Counted from the stretch's first letter, positions 48,420 to 61,204 are shown. The stretch is 64,000 nucleotides of DNA from Arabidopsis thaliana (GCF_000001735.4 NC_003075.7:15191001-15255000); one strand, 5' to 3'. The notes: generated by a model from the sequence alone, not told the origin. Numbers and translations are program-made.

Positions 48420-51365
48420 TAAGCCGTGAGTGTTTCTTTATCTAAAGACTGAAACAAGAAACCAAACATGATCCATATGTCTAGAGATTTTCAAGTAGAA
48501 GGTACCAAGAAGGATCAATGTTCAGTCTCAATTCTCAGTCCAAAGACTAACGTTTGAAGCCGTGGGTACCATTTACCATCCACCAAACATAACCCAATCC
48601 AATTTTTTGTCTTGGTTACTTCGAACCTCAAGTCTTTGTCTAATGACCTCTTTAAGCCGTGTGTAACTTGATATTTTTCTAAAGACTGAAAAAAGAAACC
48701 GAACATGATCCATGTCTAGAGATATTCAAGCCGTGGGTACCAAGCAAGATCAATGTTTTGTCTTACGACTTAGTCTAAAGACTAAAGTTTGCAGCCGTGG
48801 GTACCATTTACCTTCCACCAAACATAACGCAATCCAATCTTTTGTCTAAGAGATTGGTTACTTCGAACCTCAAGTCTCTGTCTAAAGATCTTTTTAAGCC
48901 GTGGGTAACTTGGGCTTTGTCTAAAGACTAAAACAAGAAACAAAACATAATCCATATGTCTAGAGATATTCAAGCCGTGGGTACCAAGCAGGATCAATGT
49001 TCAGTCTCACGTCTCAGTCTAAAGACTAAAGTTTGAAGCTGTGGGTGCCATTTACCTTCCACCAAACATAACCTAATCCAATATTTTGTCTAAAGGATTA
49101 GTTACTTTGAACCTCAAGTCTCTGTCTAAAGACTGTTTTAAGCCGTGGGTATCTTGAGCTTTGTCTAAAGACTGAAACAAGAAACAGAACATGATCCAAA
49201 TGTCTAGAAATTTTCAAGGCGTGGGTACCAAGCATGATCAATGTTCAGTCTCAATTCTCAGTCTAAAGACAAAAGTTTAAAGCCGTGGGTACCATTTACC
49301 TTACACCAAATATAACCCAATCCAATCTTTTGTCTAAAGGATGGGTTACTTCGAACCTCAAGTCTCTGTCTAAAGACTTTTCTAAGTCGTGGGTAACTTG
49401 ATCTTTGTCTAAAGACTGAAACAAGAAACTGAACATGATCCATATGTCGAGAGATTTTCAAGCCATGTGTACCAAGAAGGATCAATGTTCAATTTCAATC
49501 TAAAGACTAAAGTTTAAAGCCGTGGGTACCAATTTCCTTTCACCAAACATAACCCCATCCAATCTTTTGTGTAAAGGATTGGTTACTTCGAACCTCAAGT
49601 CTCTCTCCAAAGACATGTTTTAAGCCGTGGGTAAATAGATCTTTGTCTAAAGACTGACAAAAGAAACCGAACATGATCCATATGTTTGAGATTTTCAAGC
49701 CGTGGGTACCAAGAAGGATCAATCTTCAGTCTCAAGTCTCAGTCTAAAGATTAGAGTTTGAAGCCGTGGGTACAATTTACCTTCCACCAAACATAACCCA
49801 ATCCAATCTTTTGTCTAAAGAATTGGTTATATTGAACCTCAAGTCTCTGTGTAAAGACTTTTTAAGCCGTGGGTAACTTGATTTTTGTCTAAAAACACAA
49901 GAAACCGAACATGATCCATATGTCTAGATATTTTCAAGCCGAGGGTACCAAGAAGGATCAATGTTCAGTCTCAAGTCTCAGTCTAAAGACTAAGTTAGAA
50001 GCCGTGGGTACCATCTTCCTTCCACCAAACATAACCCAATCCAATCTTTTGTCTAAAGAATTGGTTACTTCGAACCCCATGTCTCTGTCTAAAGACTGTT
50101 TTAAGCCGTGAGTAACTTGATCATTGTCTAAAAAGTGAAATAAGAAACCGAACATGATCCATATGTCTAGATATTTTCAAGCCGAGGGTACCAAGCAGGA
50201 TCAATGTTCTGTCTCAAGTCTCAATCTAAAGACTAAAATTTGAAGCCGTGGGTACCATTTACCTTCCACCAAACATAACCCAATCCAATCTTTTGTCTAA
50301 AGAATTGGTTATATTGAACCTCAAGTCTCTGTGTAAAGACTTTTTTAAGCCATGGGTAACTTGATTTTTGTCTAAAAACTGAGACAAGAAACCGAACATA
50401 ATCCATATGTCTAGATATTTTCAAGCCGAGGGTACCAAGAAGGATCAATGTTCAGTCTCAAGTCTCAGTCTAAAGACTAAGTTAGAAGCCGTGGGTACCA
50501 TCTTCCTTCCACCAAACATAACCCAATCCAATCTTTTGTCTAAAGAATTGGTTACTTCGAACCCCATGTCTCTGTCTAAAGACTGTTTTAAGCCGTGAGT
50601 AACTTGATCATTGTCTAAAAAGTGAAACAAGAAACCGAACATGATCCATATGTCTAGATATTTTCAAGCCGAGGGTACCAAGAAGGATCAATGTTCAGTC
50701 TCAAGTCTCAATCTAAAGACTAAAGTTTGAAGCCGTGCCATTCCTTTCACCAAACATAACCCAATCCAGTATTTTGTCTAAAGATTGGTGTTTTCGAACC
50801 TCAAGTCTCTGTCTGAAGAATTTTTTAAGTCGTGGGTAACTTAATCTTTGTCTAAAGATTGAAACAAGAAACCGAACATGATCCATATGTCTATAGATTT
50901 TAAAGCCGCGGGTACCAAACAAGATCAATGTTCAGACTTTTATTTCTAAAGCCGTGGGTAATTGTCTAAAGTTCGAATCAAGGATCAATGTGTGTTTGAA
51001 GCCGTGGGTACCCTCTTTTCCTTGCACCAAACATAACCCAATCCGAATTTTGTCCCTTAAGTCTCTGTCTAAAGACTTTCTTAAGCCGTCTCTGTCTAAA
51101 GACTTTTTTAAGCCGTGGGTAACTTGAGCTTTGTCTAAAAACTGAAACAAGAAACTGAACATGATCCATATGTCTAGAGATTTTAAAGCCATGGGTACAA
51201 AGAAGGATCAATGTTCAGTCTCAAGTCTAAGTCTAAAGACTAAAGTTTTAAGCCGTGGGTAACTTGATCTTTGACCAGTAAACTGAAACCAATTCCAAGT
51301 ATATTTGTCAAAATAATAAGCCGTGGGTAAAAGATCGGTTTTCAGTCTCAGGTCAAAATCCCTCA
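48420..51365 (-). repeat. Tandem satellite-like array, block R
   Basis: Same monomer family as block L, on the opposite strand (AAGCCGTGGG in place of CCCACGGCTT). The near-identical 487-bp dimer is present in two copies (equivalent positions 50155 and 50642, minus strand) against four in L. The CTF7-proximal part has additional, more diverged monomers of about 240 bp that L lacks. The array starts about 150 bp 3' of the CTF7 stop codon, so part may lie in CTF7 transcripts with long 3' ends. Confidence 0.92.
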
Positions 51366-52143
51366 TAAGCCAACTTGACGGGACAATGTCCCCAAGAAAG
51401 AATCTGACAGAACACTAATAGTTGAGTGTCTGCCTATGATTTCTCTTGGGTTTGAAAGAAAAACAAAACAATGAAGAAATCAAACAAACAAAACAGCAAA
51501 ACAAGAGCAACAAAACCACAACCGATCGCAACAATAAAGCGGTACAAAAAAAACAAAACGAAAACCAAAACCTAACACAAAAAGGAAGAAAGCAACAATC
51601 TTTAATTCACAGAAACTTTGAAACGCAGAGTCGCGATTCGTTTGGTTTTGCAAAACGAAAAGAGAACCAAACAAAAACATGATAATAGCAAAATTTAGAA
51701 ACCCTAGAAATCAAGTGGATTAGAAGAATTCTTACAGTGGTTATCGCTACAAATCTTCTTCGGCCATAAATGTTTCGATCGACAGAAACATGCGAAACAG
51801 AGAAAGAGTTGATGATATTTAAATTTAGAAACACTAGAAATCAAGAGAATTGGAAGATTACTTACAATGGATTTGTCGCTCCAAATCGTCTTCCGTCATG
51901 ATAAAGCGATCGAGAGAAATATGCCAAACAAAGAATCAAGAAGGCAGAACAAAATTCTAAGAAAATTATGACGCTTTCTGATAAGCTTTCCCGTTTTTAT
52001 AGACACTATCTAAAACGGTGCCAGCTGGCTGATTTCCTTTTTCTATAACGCCGAATTTCCTTTTTTTTAGTTAACATAACTTTACTTATTTCTAGTTTCT
52101 ATTTATTAAAAGTGGGCCTTATGTTAGCCCAATTTAAATTAAT
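51366..52143 (-). promoter_or_regulatory. Array leader in block R: TATA-like promoter and duplicated leader unit
   Basis: Minus-strand counterpart of the block L leader: CTATAAAAACGG near 51996, then the two tandem leader units with CTCTCGATCG (CTGTCGATCG in the second), GAAGA.GATTTG and TGTAAG donors. Identity to L is about 90% here and rises toward the array. Transcription from it would run through the array and then antisense into CTF7 exon 6. Noncoding RNA is inferred, not shown. Confidence 0.5.
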
Positions 52144-53258
52144 GGGCTCGTTACATCACGCATAGTTTTGCGATCATTTTTATTTAGCTTTTGTTTGTTT
52201 TTGTGAATTATTATTACTCCATTAGAACAAGTCAAATACAAGCTTAGAATTTTTAATTCTAGATAAACAAAAAGCTTCACTCTTCTTTTGTTTGTCACAA
52301 CTTTATTGTTATTTAGATTTTTAACGAGTTTAATAAGAAATGGAAAAAAGGAGTTTTACTTAATATAGATTGTTTGATATTATTCCAAGCAAACCAAACA
52401 AAACAAAACAAAAACATTAGAAAAACAATAAAAACTAGTCAAAGCTTTTTATGTATTTTGCAAGAAGAATTTGTTGATTTATTTCCTAATTTAAATTTAT
52501 ATGTACAGTAATTTGAAAACTTACTATTTGTGAAATACTAACCTGTAGTATATTTTTGATTATGTTATTTTATTAAAAAAGTCGTCATAAAATATTTTAG
52601 ATTAATGAAAGAAACCTTCCATTAATTAATATATTAAGGATATTAAAATAGCTGCTAATAGTTTAATTAGTGTATTGAAAAGGTAAAAATGGTTATGGGG
52701 ATTGAGAGAAAAAAGCTACCAACTGCGAAACACTATCCCCACAAGCAAACCCCATCATCTCCCTTCTTCTTCTTCTTCTTCCACTTCCCTTTGTAACTTT
52801 CAATCTCAGGTCAGCTTCTTCGATTTCCTTCTTTATTTCTCCATGTTTTTCATCTGCTTACTGATTTCCAATTCAGTGATTTGGATCCGTCGTTTCTAAT
52901 TTCGCTAGGGTTCTTCTGCTCTCATATGTTTTTATATCGCGATCAGTTTTCTAAAATCCTTTGATTTTGAATCCGATTCTCACTCTCTCTTGGTTTCTTC
53001 GTGTTTCACTAGCAACTGAATCGTTTTCATCGAATTGGTTTTAGAGGTTTTATCTTTTGCATTCTTATTTGCAGATTTGAGATTGTGAAAAAAATACTTA
53101 TTAGTCTCCTTTTACATTCATATATTCAGCTAATATCAAGTAACGTGGAAAGGATTTGTTCCGTCAAAGGTTGGTGATTATACAGAGACTGAGTTCCTGA
53201 TAAGTTGGATTGAGCTTGTTTTCATTTGCGGATCTTTGAGAAAAAAGTTTGCAACTTT
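52144..53258. other. Spacer and 5' UTR of the DUF1644 gene
   Basis: AT-rich spacer to about 52690, then a CTT-rich leader (52763-52780). Donor CAGGTCAGC at 52808 and acceptor TTTGCAG near 53084 suggest one 5' UTR intron. No other feature recognised. Confidence 0.5.
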
Positions 53259-54474
53259 ATGGCTCTGGAACAACAACATGTTTGTGAAAAGCGGCTTCAA
53301 GCCAAGACCTTTTCTACCCAAGAGTTTCAGTTGACTCTCAATTGGGATGATTTAACTTGTCCCATTTGTTTGGATTTCCCTCACAATGGTGTGCTTCTCC
53401 AGTGTTCTTCTTACGGAAACGGTTGCCGTGCTTTTGTCTGCAATACTGATCACCTTCACTCTAACTGTTTGGATCGTTTCATTAGCGCCTGTGGTACTGA
53501 ATCACCTCCTGCTCCTGATGAGCCTCGCTCTAAGGTTTTAGAAGAGAGTTGCAAACCTGTGTGTCCACTGTGTAGAGGAGAAGTTACTGGCTGGCTTGTT
53601 GTAGAAGAAGCTCGTCTTCGTCTTGATGAGAAAAAACGTTGCTGTGAGGAAGAACGATGCAGGTTTATGGGTACTTACTTGGAGCTTCGCAAACATGCTC
53701 AGTCAGAGCATCCGGATTCTCGTCCTTCAGAAATTGATCCAGCACGGAAGCTTGACTGGGAGAATTTCCAGCAGTCGTCTGAAATAATCGACGTGTTGAG
53801 CACAATTCACTCAGAAGTTCCAAGAGGAGTGGTTTTAGGGGACTATGTGATCGAATATGGAGATGATGACACAGGAGATGAATTTGAGGATGTTCCCAAC
53901 AATGAAGGAAACTGGTGGACATCTTGTATTCTCTATCAAATGTTTGACAATATAAGGAATGCCAGGAATCGAAGAAGATCAAGAATGAGTGAGAGTAGGA
54001 GAGGGAGTCGCCGCTCTAGCTATGAGAATTCCAACTCTGATGACAGCTCAGTAGCATCCATAGAGTTTCCGGAGTATAGAGTAGATGAGATCGATGACGA
54101 GTTCATCAGCACAAGTGGAGCTAACAGAAGTAGCTCTATGCACCAAAGGTCAGAATAATCTATAGCTTTACACCACTAATTTTGTATTGTTGCTGTCTGC
54201 AGAGATATACATTCTTACTTTCATAGTTTATAATTATTCTGCATTGATATTAAAGGCTTACCAGTGAGCCTGGTTTTTAGGCACCTCTTGAATGACAAAT
54301 TAGCTAATCAGGCCCCATTGTGTGATATTTCTGGCATAATAGCTTGGGGTGTTGACCTGGTTTAGTAGCTTTCTTGTGCTATATATGATGGTTACTTAAG
54401 AGACATTGCTTGATGCCTTGTTTTCTCTGATTTACAGTTCAAGAAGGCGTCGAACCCGCTTCTATGAAAATTAG
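53259..54474 (+). CDS. DUF1644 zinc-finger-like protein
   Basis: The coding exon 53259-54148 is followed by a short last exon 54438-54474 through a GT-AG intron, giving 308 aa and ending SSRRRRTRFYEN. Without splicing the frame stops at 54158 (299 aa). The longer frame upstream begins at TTG, so ATG at 53259 was taken. A Cys/His-rich RING-like module occupies about residues 28-110: CPICLDFPHN, CRAFVCNTDHLHSNCLDRF and VCPLCRGEVTGW. A second CCEEERC...H...H zinc-finger-like element follows (FMGTYLELRKHAQSEHPDSRP). An acidic region and an Arg/Ser-rich C-terminus come next (RNRRRSRMSESRRGSRRSS). DUF1644 proteins are plant-specific and stress-associated in some reports; molecular function is unknown. 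From memory AT4G31410. Confidence 0.87.
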
Positions 54475-54986
54475 GTATTAACCTTCTGTTTCTATGCTTT
54501 TGGTACTGTCTTCTTGTGAATCTGTAATGTTCCTTTTCGTTCTTTCTCAGTCAGCTGGAAAATGAAGCGAAGCAAATGATGCAGACCAGCCTATTTGTAG
54601 CCAGTGTTCTTGGTTTTGGACCTCTTTCTTCTTTTTCTTTTTGTTTCTACACATAAATTTTATTTTAGGTTTGTCTTGTGACATTACTCGCAGCAGTCGC
54701 AGCCTTTGTACAAAAACTAAACAAAAAGCCTTTTTGGGATATTGTAGTACCCTTTTGTCGTTGTCTCTTCTTTGTTTTACATGCATCTCTGGACAATGTA
54801 GATATTGAGAGTAAATCAGAAGTCAACGTTCGTGTATTAATTTTTAACATTTCTATTTCAGTGAACATACTCTTTTTAAAGCTTACTCTTATTACCAAGT
54901 AGCAACACAACTTGGTCAAAGACTCAAAAGTACATGAAATCATCATACAATCCAACACTTGAGAACAAGTGGCACATACACAGAAA
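54475..54986. other. Convergent 3' UTR region
   Basis: The DUF1644 gene (+) and REIL1 (-) converge within about 510 bp, so their 3' UTRs share this interval. A 3' UTR intron of the DUF1644 gene is possible at 54475-54550 (GTATTA donor, CTCAG acceptor). No independent gene. Confidence 0.55.
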
Positions 54987-56763
54987 CTAATATGGGACGT
55001 TATTGGGCAAGTTTCTTATGACATTACTCTTCACTCCGATCTTGGTACGCATTGTCTCGCCTCTCTTGCTCATCTCCTTGCGCACTTTCATCCTCAAAGT
55101 CTCCTCTTTCGACGGTACTGTCTTCAGACCCAGGCTCTTGTACCTGAGAATTTACCATTTGTTGGAATAACCTTAGTTTACCTTGCCGATTATCTGATTG
55201 GATAGACTCGGATGATTAACGGGTTTGGAGAAAACAAACCTTGAAGATAAAGAGGCAATTATCTGGTTGCTGTCTTGAGAAGTTGGGCGTGGCTTCTGTC
55301 TGTAGTAACGCATGAATTCACGGGACCCGAGAGTTTTAGACGTTGTTGTGTTCTCGGACTTCTCCGTGATCAAGAGCTCAGAACCACCAACGAGTTCTAC
55401 AGTATTGTCTGTTTCACCAGATACAACAATTTGCTTTCCAGCTTCATCAACATAGCTGCTCAATTCATATATTCCAAAGAAAGGTGCGGATTAAGATTTG
55501 GCATAGAACGAGGAATACAGGCGAGAACAAGAATAATCAGAGATAGAAGAGAGTTGAAACCTGCTGCTGTAGTCATAAAACTCTTCTAGCTCAGCATCTT
55601 CTTCATCATCACCATCACCATAATGCAGTTTGCAATGACTCTTTGCTTCCATATGTTTTCTTACAGCTTCTAAGCTGCTGAATGGACGGCACAGCTCATT
55701 GCAGTACAGACACATGAAGTCTCTCTTGACCTAAATGATGAGCAATGTATAAGTAAACAGGAGTAAGAATTTCAAAGCTTGACAACAACGAACACTGAAT
55801 GGTAAATTGATGAGTCCAAACCTTAAGACCAAGGTAAGTGAGAAGCCCTTCAGGATCCTTGAGATACTCAATATCGGGAATAAAGAAACCATGATGCTTA
55901 TGCATGTGAAGCATACAGCTCTCTAAGGTCTTATGTTTTTTGTCACACATCAAACAGCAGGTTGGATCCAGCTCATACTTATCTGCATCACCATCATCAT
56001 CCATATCTTCAGCAGATCCAGACTCATTCACATTCAACTTAGACAAAGAATCAGAGGCTTCTTCAGCAGCCAATTCCTCGTCAGAATCAACCTCCACCCA
56101 TTCATCTTCACTATCATCATCAATGGAACCCCTGTGTTGAACACGGCGAGGAAGTTGCCTGATAATCGCTATATCCTCCTCTCCGTTGATTGATGTCCCT
56201 TGTGAAACCCGCAAAACATGGCTACGCGACTGAAGATGCTGCTCATGAGCCTTGGAACTCCTGTAACCTTTAGCACAGATTGCACAAGTATAAAGCATAG
56301 GTGCTTCATTTGATTTATTCTTCTCCTGAGCAAGAGCAGATTGTCTAGCCTCAAACAAGGCTTCTGTAACTCCAGGAACTCCAGCCACCTAACATAAAAA
56401 ATTACAGAAATACAAAGATTCAAATGCCTAGAAGTAACCAAATCTATGATTATTGAAATCCTTGTTCCTTAGTAGAATAAGCTTCAAAACAAATTTTCAT
56501 ATAAACTCTACGATTCCATAACCTTAACTAAACAATTTCGATAGCAAAATGGAAAAGCTGTTTCTCAGAAACTTTCATCTCATCACCGACGCAAGATTTT
56601 CCCGAGAAACAGATAGGCTTGAGTTCAAATTCGATAGAGAAAGCAGAAGAAATGAAACCTTGCGCTTGAGATTGTAGCGGTGCCAATCGGATTTGTAATG
56701 AAGGTTACGTTCTTCTTCGTCCTTGAACTCCATGTTACACGCGTTACATGTTAAACCAGGCAT
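54987..56763 (-). CDS. REIL1: REI1-like cytosolic 60S ribosome maturation factor
   Basis: Five minus-strand exons (56763-56659, 56388-55822, 55730-55561, 55455-55240, 55143-54987) give exactly 404 aa. The protein has four C2H2-type fingers in the REI1/ZNF622 arrangement. The first is C6/C9/H22/H28 at the N-terminus, starting MPGLTCNACNMEFK. The second is C70/C73/H86/H92. A third follows a Glu/Asp-rich linker (CCLMCDKKHKTLESCMLHMHKHH region, split here as two motifs), and the fourth is CLYCNELCRPFSSLEAVRKHM. The C-terminus has the REI1 blocks SREFMRYYRQKPRP and GLKTVPSKEE, ending NVIRNLPNNVPY. Yeast Rei1 releases and recycles shuttling factors (Arx1/Alb1) from pre-60S particles. The plant REIL proteins are needed for growth in the cold. 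From memory AT4G31420. Confidence 0.93.
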
Positions 56764-57509
56764 CTTCTCTCCTTCAATATCGATCGATTCTAGAAATGGA
56801 AACTGGAGAAGAAAAGAAAATCAGAGAAAAGATAGTTGGGAGGATAAGATTTGTTGTTGATATGTGTAGAGCAACGACGGCTCGTAAATGGATCGGCGAT
56901 CGTGTTTGTCTCTAAAAAAGCGTCGATTGATGATGATTGATTGCCATCAAAATGAAAAGGAAGGCGCCCCGCCCATTTTAGATCCGATCGGGTTGGAACT
57001 GACCCGTTCCTGACCCGATACAAGAGTAGCCCATTTGGCCCATTCTTTTAGCCTTTTTGTAACACTGACACAGTTGACGAATTAAGTATTACTGTATGAG
57101 TAACCAAAAAACATTTTTCTAATATTGTTTTTAAAATAACTACTTACAACTTGATTAATTACTTCGTTTAATCATGTAACTTTTTTTTCTTCCAAATTCT
57201 AATCTCTCTATTAAATTACTGCATTTATAAGATCTAAACATCATGTGATATGTTCAAAATATGAAAAGAGAAGAATATAATACATGATTTTACTACGATT
57301 AATTTTTTTTAATCGCAATGTTTTGTTTTTGCCTAATTTTATTAGTGGAAGAAATTTTAACCGCAGGCCTGTAATTTAGGAAACTAACTATTCACCCCCA
57401 ATTAAAAAAAAAAACAAGAAGACGACAAATAACGAGAAATTACCAATTTTTCCTCAACACTTTCATTATTTCCTACAACGAACTTCTCCCTCCTCCTCTC
57501 ACTTTCACC
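56764..57509. promoter_or_regulatory. Divergent promoter region, REIL1 / KAKU4
   Basis: REIL1 (-) and KAKU4 (+) start 746 bp apart on opposite strands. The REIL1 side is GC-richer with GGCGCCCCGCCC (about 56961) and GGCCCATT near 57036, the latter a site-II-like element (TGGGCC/GGCCCA) typical of ribosome-biogenesis promoters. The KAKU4 side is AT-rich. No ORF of quality. Confidence 0.5.
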
Positions 57510-60500
57510 ATGGATTCCGTCTCCGGTTACGCCGCCGGAGCAGGTCAGCCTCGAGTCGGTGGGAAAATTGTTCGACCACGACGCACCGCTGTTGTCAGGA
57601 CGCCGTGTGAGCGCCCCGTTCAGAGATCCCGAGATCCTCCTCAGCAAAACCCTAGTTGGATCTCCAGGCTCGTTTACAAACCCGCCAGCGTAATTGCTTC
57701 CGGCGCCGGAAAATTCATTTCTTCCGTCGTCTTCTCCGACTCTTCCTCATCTTCGGAGGAGGACGAGGATTCATCTTCAGGTTTGTACCATTTATTTCAG
57801 TTTAGATAGGATTAATTTGAATTTTTGGTTTATTGTCTGGTCGAATCTGAAAGCTACCGTTTCGTTTGAAATGTGAAGTTTGACTTAAAGCTTTCCCATT
57901 TTCTCTTTCCTTTAATATGTGGGACTTAAGAGCAGTTAAGCATTGTTGTACTCTATTTAGTTAGGTTACTTCTAAGCTATAAACTTCATACTAATTCTAA
58001 AGCTCTAATTTTTATTCATATAATGTAGTTCTGGGATTGAGAATACCAACCAGCTTTGTTGTGTCTTATTCTTTTAATGTATGGATTTTTATATGTTTTC
58101 TTCTTTGTTTGCAGATATTGATGGTGATGAGGATGTTGAGAAGAACAATCCCGATTTTACTGAAGAGGTACTAACCACCTTGTTCGTTTTGGTGATTGCT
58201 ATGCCACTGTAGTCCTATGATAATTGTTTGAAGTAAAGTTCGTGAAGCTAACACGTTTTCAACTGAGAGTTTTTTTTATAAAAGCATAATTTCAGTTTTT
58301 GTGCTTGTGTGAATAGGACCTTCTGAGTGCCCAGCAACCAAGCATTCAACGACTCAGTTCTAAGCGTGTAATTGAGCAGCTTCTCTTGCAAGAAACATTT
58401 GCAAGGTATTTCTCTGCCTGGCTTTTTGGACATCATAAGTAGCAGCCTCCTCGACTATTCTTATTATTTACACCTCATAGCTTAAAGAATCTTTCTGAGA
58501 CGTGTGTAGTTACCAAATCTAAGCTGATCTTGTATCCTGCTTATTCATTCATGTGTATGTTGTTTCAGGGAAGAGGGTGATAGGTTAATAGATATCATCA
58601 AGGCTAGGGTTGTAGATCATCCCAGCGTCCCCTCTGCTATTGAGACGAGTCATGATGACTATGGATTGACAAGCGGTATGTTACTGATGGTAGACTGTGC
58701 AAGTAGACCGGATTAGTCTATGTGATAACGTCTTCTTTTCTATTTTATTTCTAGACGTGAATGTGGGTGAAATGTCCAATACAGCTGTCATGGAAGCAAG
58801 AAAATGGTTGGAGGAGAAGAAATCAGGATCAAGTTCAAAGTATAAAGTAAGTTCTGGAAACTTGCTTCTTAACTGTTCTAATTGCTGCAGCCTGCAGGTA
58901 TCAACTTTTTTGTGATATCTTGTCTCCGTGCTCTAAGCCATTATTATTATAGAAGGAGACATCTTCTGTTTGGGTAAAATGATTTGATTGTTATATGCCA
59001 ATCCATGTGATCAGCAACTTAAAGCTCTCTTGCAAAAGTAGGTTGTTCAGAATTCTGCGTGTGGCCATCTGGTGACGTTAATTCTGAAATGTCCTGATTG
59101 GGAAATACCTTTTTGTCCGCTTAAAATGCAAAAGATCCATATTGTTGCTCTTCTTTTGACTATGAAGACCATTTACTTACATGATTTTGGTCAACTTCTG
59201 ATAGCTTCGCTTCACAGTATTCTTTTTCCATTGTACTTTAAATGATGATCACCATCTCAGCCATTAGTTTAAATCTCCAGGCAACTGAAGATGGTGCTGG
59301 ATCGCCTGTGGACGTGGCCAAGTCTTATATGCGAGCTCGTCTGCCATGGGGATCTCCAGCTGCGAATAATTTAGATTTTCGATCACCATCATCAGCAAGA
59401 GTGCAAGGGACACCCCTTCCTTATAGCGCTGGAAACTTTTCCTCATCCAAGGTTAGAATTTTAAGTTCTCCAGCAGTGCATACTTTTCTTTTGGTCAAAT
59501 GTTGTTTGAAAGTCTGAAGTCGTTTCATCTTGGTTTATGAGATAAAATTCTCTGCTTAACTTCTATTGTTTATGTTAGATAACCACGAGGAATTTGTGGG
59601 ACACTATTTCCAGCTATTCCTAAAGAAAAGTTGCATACCGTTATATGTATTTTCAATGGCTCTCTCAAATTTACCCTTATTCATTCTGACATTGGTTACC
59701 AAATGCAGCTGAAAAGGAAGTCCGGTTCTAATCAGTCATGGAATATTCAAGATGAAATTCGCAAAGTCAGAGCTAAAGCAACCGAGGAAATGCTTAAAAG
59801 TCCCAGTAGTGTAGCCTCTTTGGAACCTAAATACAGCCCCTATGTTTTAGCGACTGATATGCTCAAAGGAAATGCTTCGTCTTTGAATGCTGATGGAGGT
59901 GTTTTTTTTCTTTCTTTATTCACACGTGGAAGAAGTTTTTCAGTAAGACATGAGTTGAAACTGAAATTAACTCTTCTTTTCTGTTCTTTCAGCTGTACGG
60001 AATGAACAAAGCAGAGCTCTACCAAATTCAGCCATACCTACCTCTGAGCACAATCAGGTATCAAGCACTCTTTACACTATGTGTCTCTCATTACCAAGAA
60101 AAAACTTGCAGTTCCAATCTTTCTTGTTTTGGTGTCCTTGTGTGTTTTACTTGAGTGAAGACTACGGAAGCTAATCAAGCCGTCAAAGAAACAGGAGTTT
60201 TACACACTAGATCTCGTTAGTTTCTCCCTTAATCCTTAATTTGTATACACTCTCTCATCTTCGCTTTTTATACTCTGTCTCATGGATTTAATGTGTTCTG
60301 ATTAGGTGGAGTTGGTTTGGAGGAGACATTTATCTCCACACAAGGAGTCAAGCCATCTGAAGATACGAATACCGCTCCTCAAAGGTTCTTTTTATTGTGC
60401 TTATCCTTCCAACACAGATTGTACCTTGTTTCTTTTTGACAGATATGTTTTTTAGTATATCAATCTTCTGAAGTTTTTCAACTGTATGCGACAGTGGAAC

Positions 60501-61204
60501 TGCTGTAGATGACTTCAATGATCAAGATGGCGATTTTATCCAACCTACTTCTACTATCGGAAACACCACAAATGGTATACATTGGATGTTGAATTCCTTT
60601 GGTTCTGATTTTTAGTTGGGTTCTCTTAATTTACTTGCGCTCCTATTGATGCAGCTGTCTTGGCTCTTGGGGCAACTTTGGATCCTACTGGGAACTCTTG
60701 CATCCCTAAAGATGTGTTTGAAACATCAAAAGAAGCTGATGAAATAGGCGCATCACGTCATACTTCTAACGGTTTCCCATCTTCATCACCTAGGTGAAAA
60801 GCAACTCCTTTGTCTGGCTAGTTTGACATGATGACATTATTTCCTCCTAAGCAAAGCCTTACTTTTTCAGTTCACCAGCGGTTATGGAAGGTCAACCAAA
60901 ACCCACACCACCAGAAGAAACCAAGGCTTCTCAGCCTATAGCTGAAATTCATGGTGATGATATGACAGTAGGGAATGGCTCAGATGGTGCAATTAATAAC
61001 GAAAGCAATGACAGCCACTCAAGTGCCTCTAACAGTTCAAGCACCCATGAAGAAGAGTGGCTCCCAGGAGACCAGTCTCTACCTAACTCAAACTCAGCAA
61101 GTAGCAGCCCGGGAAATACCAAGGTCTTGGCATACAGCAGAAGAGGAAGAGGCCGAGGTAGAGGAAGAGGCAGAGGAGGTCGAGGCAAAGGACGGGCCAA
61201 ATAA
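57510..61204 (+). CDS. KAKU4: Nuclear lamina/inner nuclear membrane-associated protein
   Basis: Thirteen exons with consistent frame: 57510-57780, 58115-58167, 58317-58405, 58570-58675, 58755-58846, 59281-59451, 59709-59898, 59993-60057, 60161-60215, 60306-60384, 60495-60574, 60655-60793 and 60871-61204, about 574 aa. Features in order: a basic N-terminus with [16 protein letters not shown], the conserved [28 protein letters not shown] segment (continuous, about residues 48-76), an acidic Ser/Glu patch, a predicted helical [23 protein letters not shown] region, a Ser/Pro-rich nucleoporin-like middle ([13 protein letters not shown]), and a C-terminal Arg-Gly repeat tail ([19 protein letters not shown]). 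KAKU4 interacts with CRWN lamina proteins and controls nuclear shape in Arabidopsis, as I recall for AT4G31430. One exon-4 boundary may be off by a base because of my manual counting. Confidence 0.88.

Larger units (their letters stand above)
47755..52143 (+). repeat. Block R: donor segment of the rotated duplication
   Basis: This is the extent of sequence that recurs, inverted and rotated, as block L. The left limit is in CTF7 exon 5 (GAGAAGCTATGAGCTT, minus strand, ends near 47755). The right limit is TTAATTTAAATTGGGC (minus strand, near 52143). Because the CTF7 part is continuous and functional here and split there, R is the ancestral arrangement. R is about 4.4 kb, L about 5.4 kb; the difference reflects array copy number and a segment present only in L. 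Confidence 0.85.

Noticed and set aside
58570-58675. Apparent one-base deficit in KAKU4 exon 4
   Set aside because: The total came to one base short of a whole number of codons, but translation reads through in frame from the bases themselves; the mismatch is most likely my manual counting, not a frameshift.
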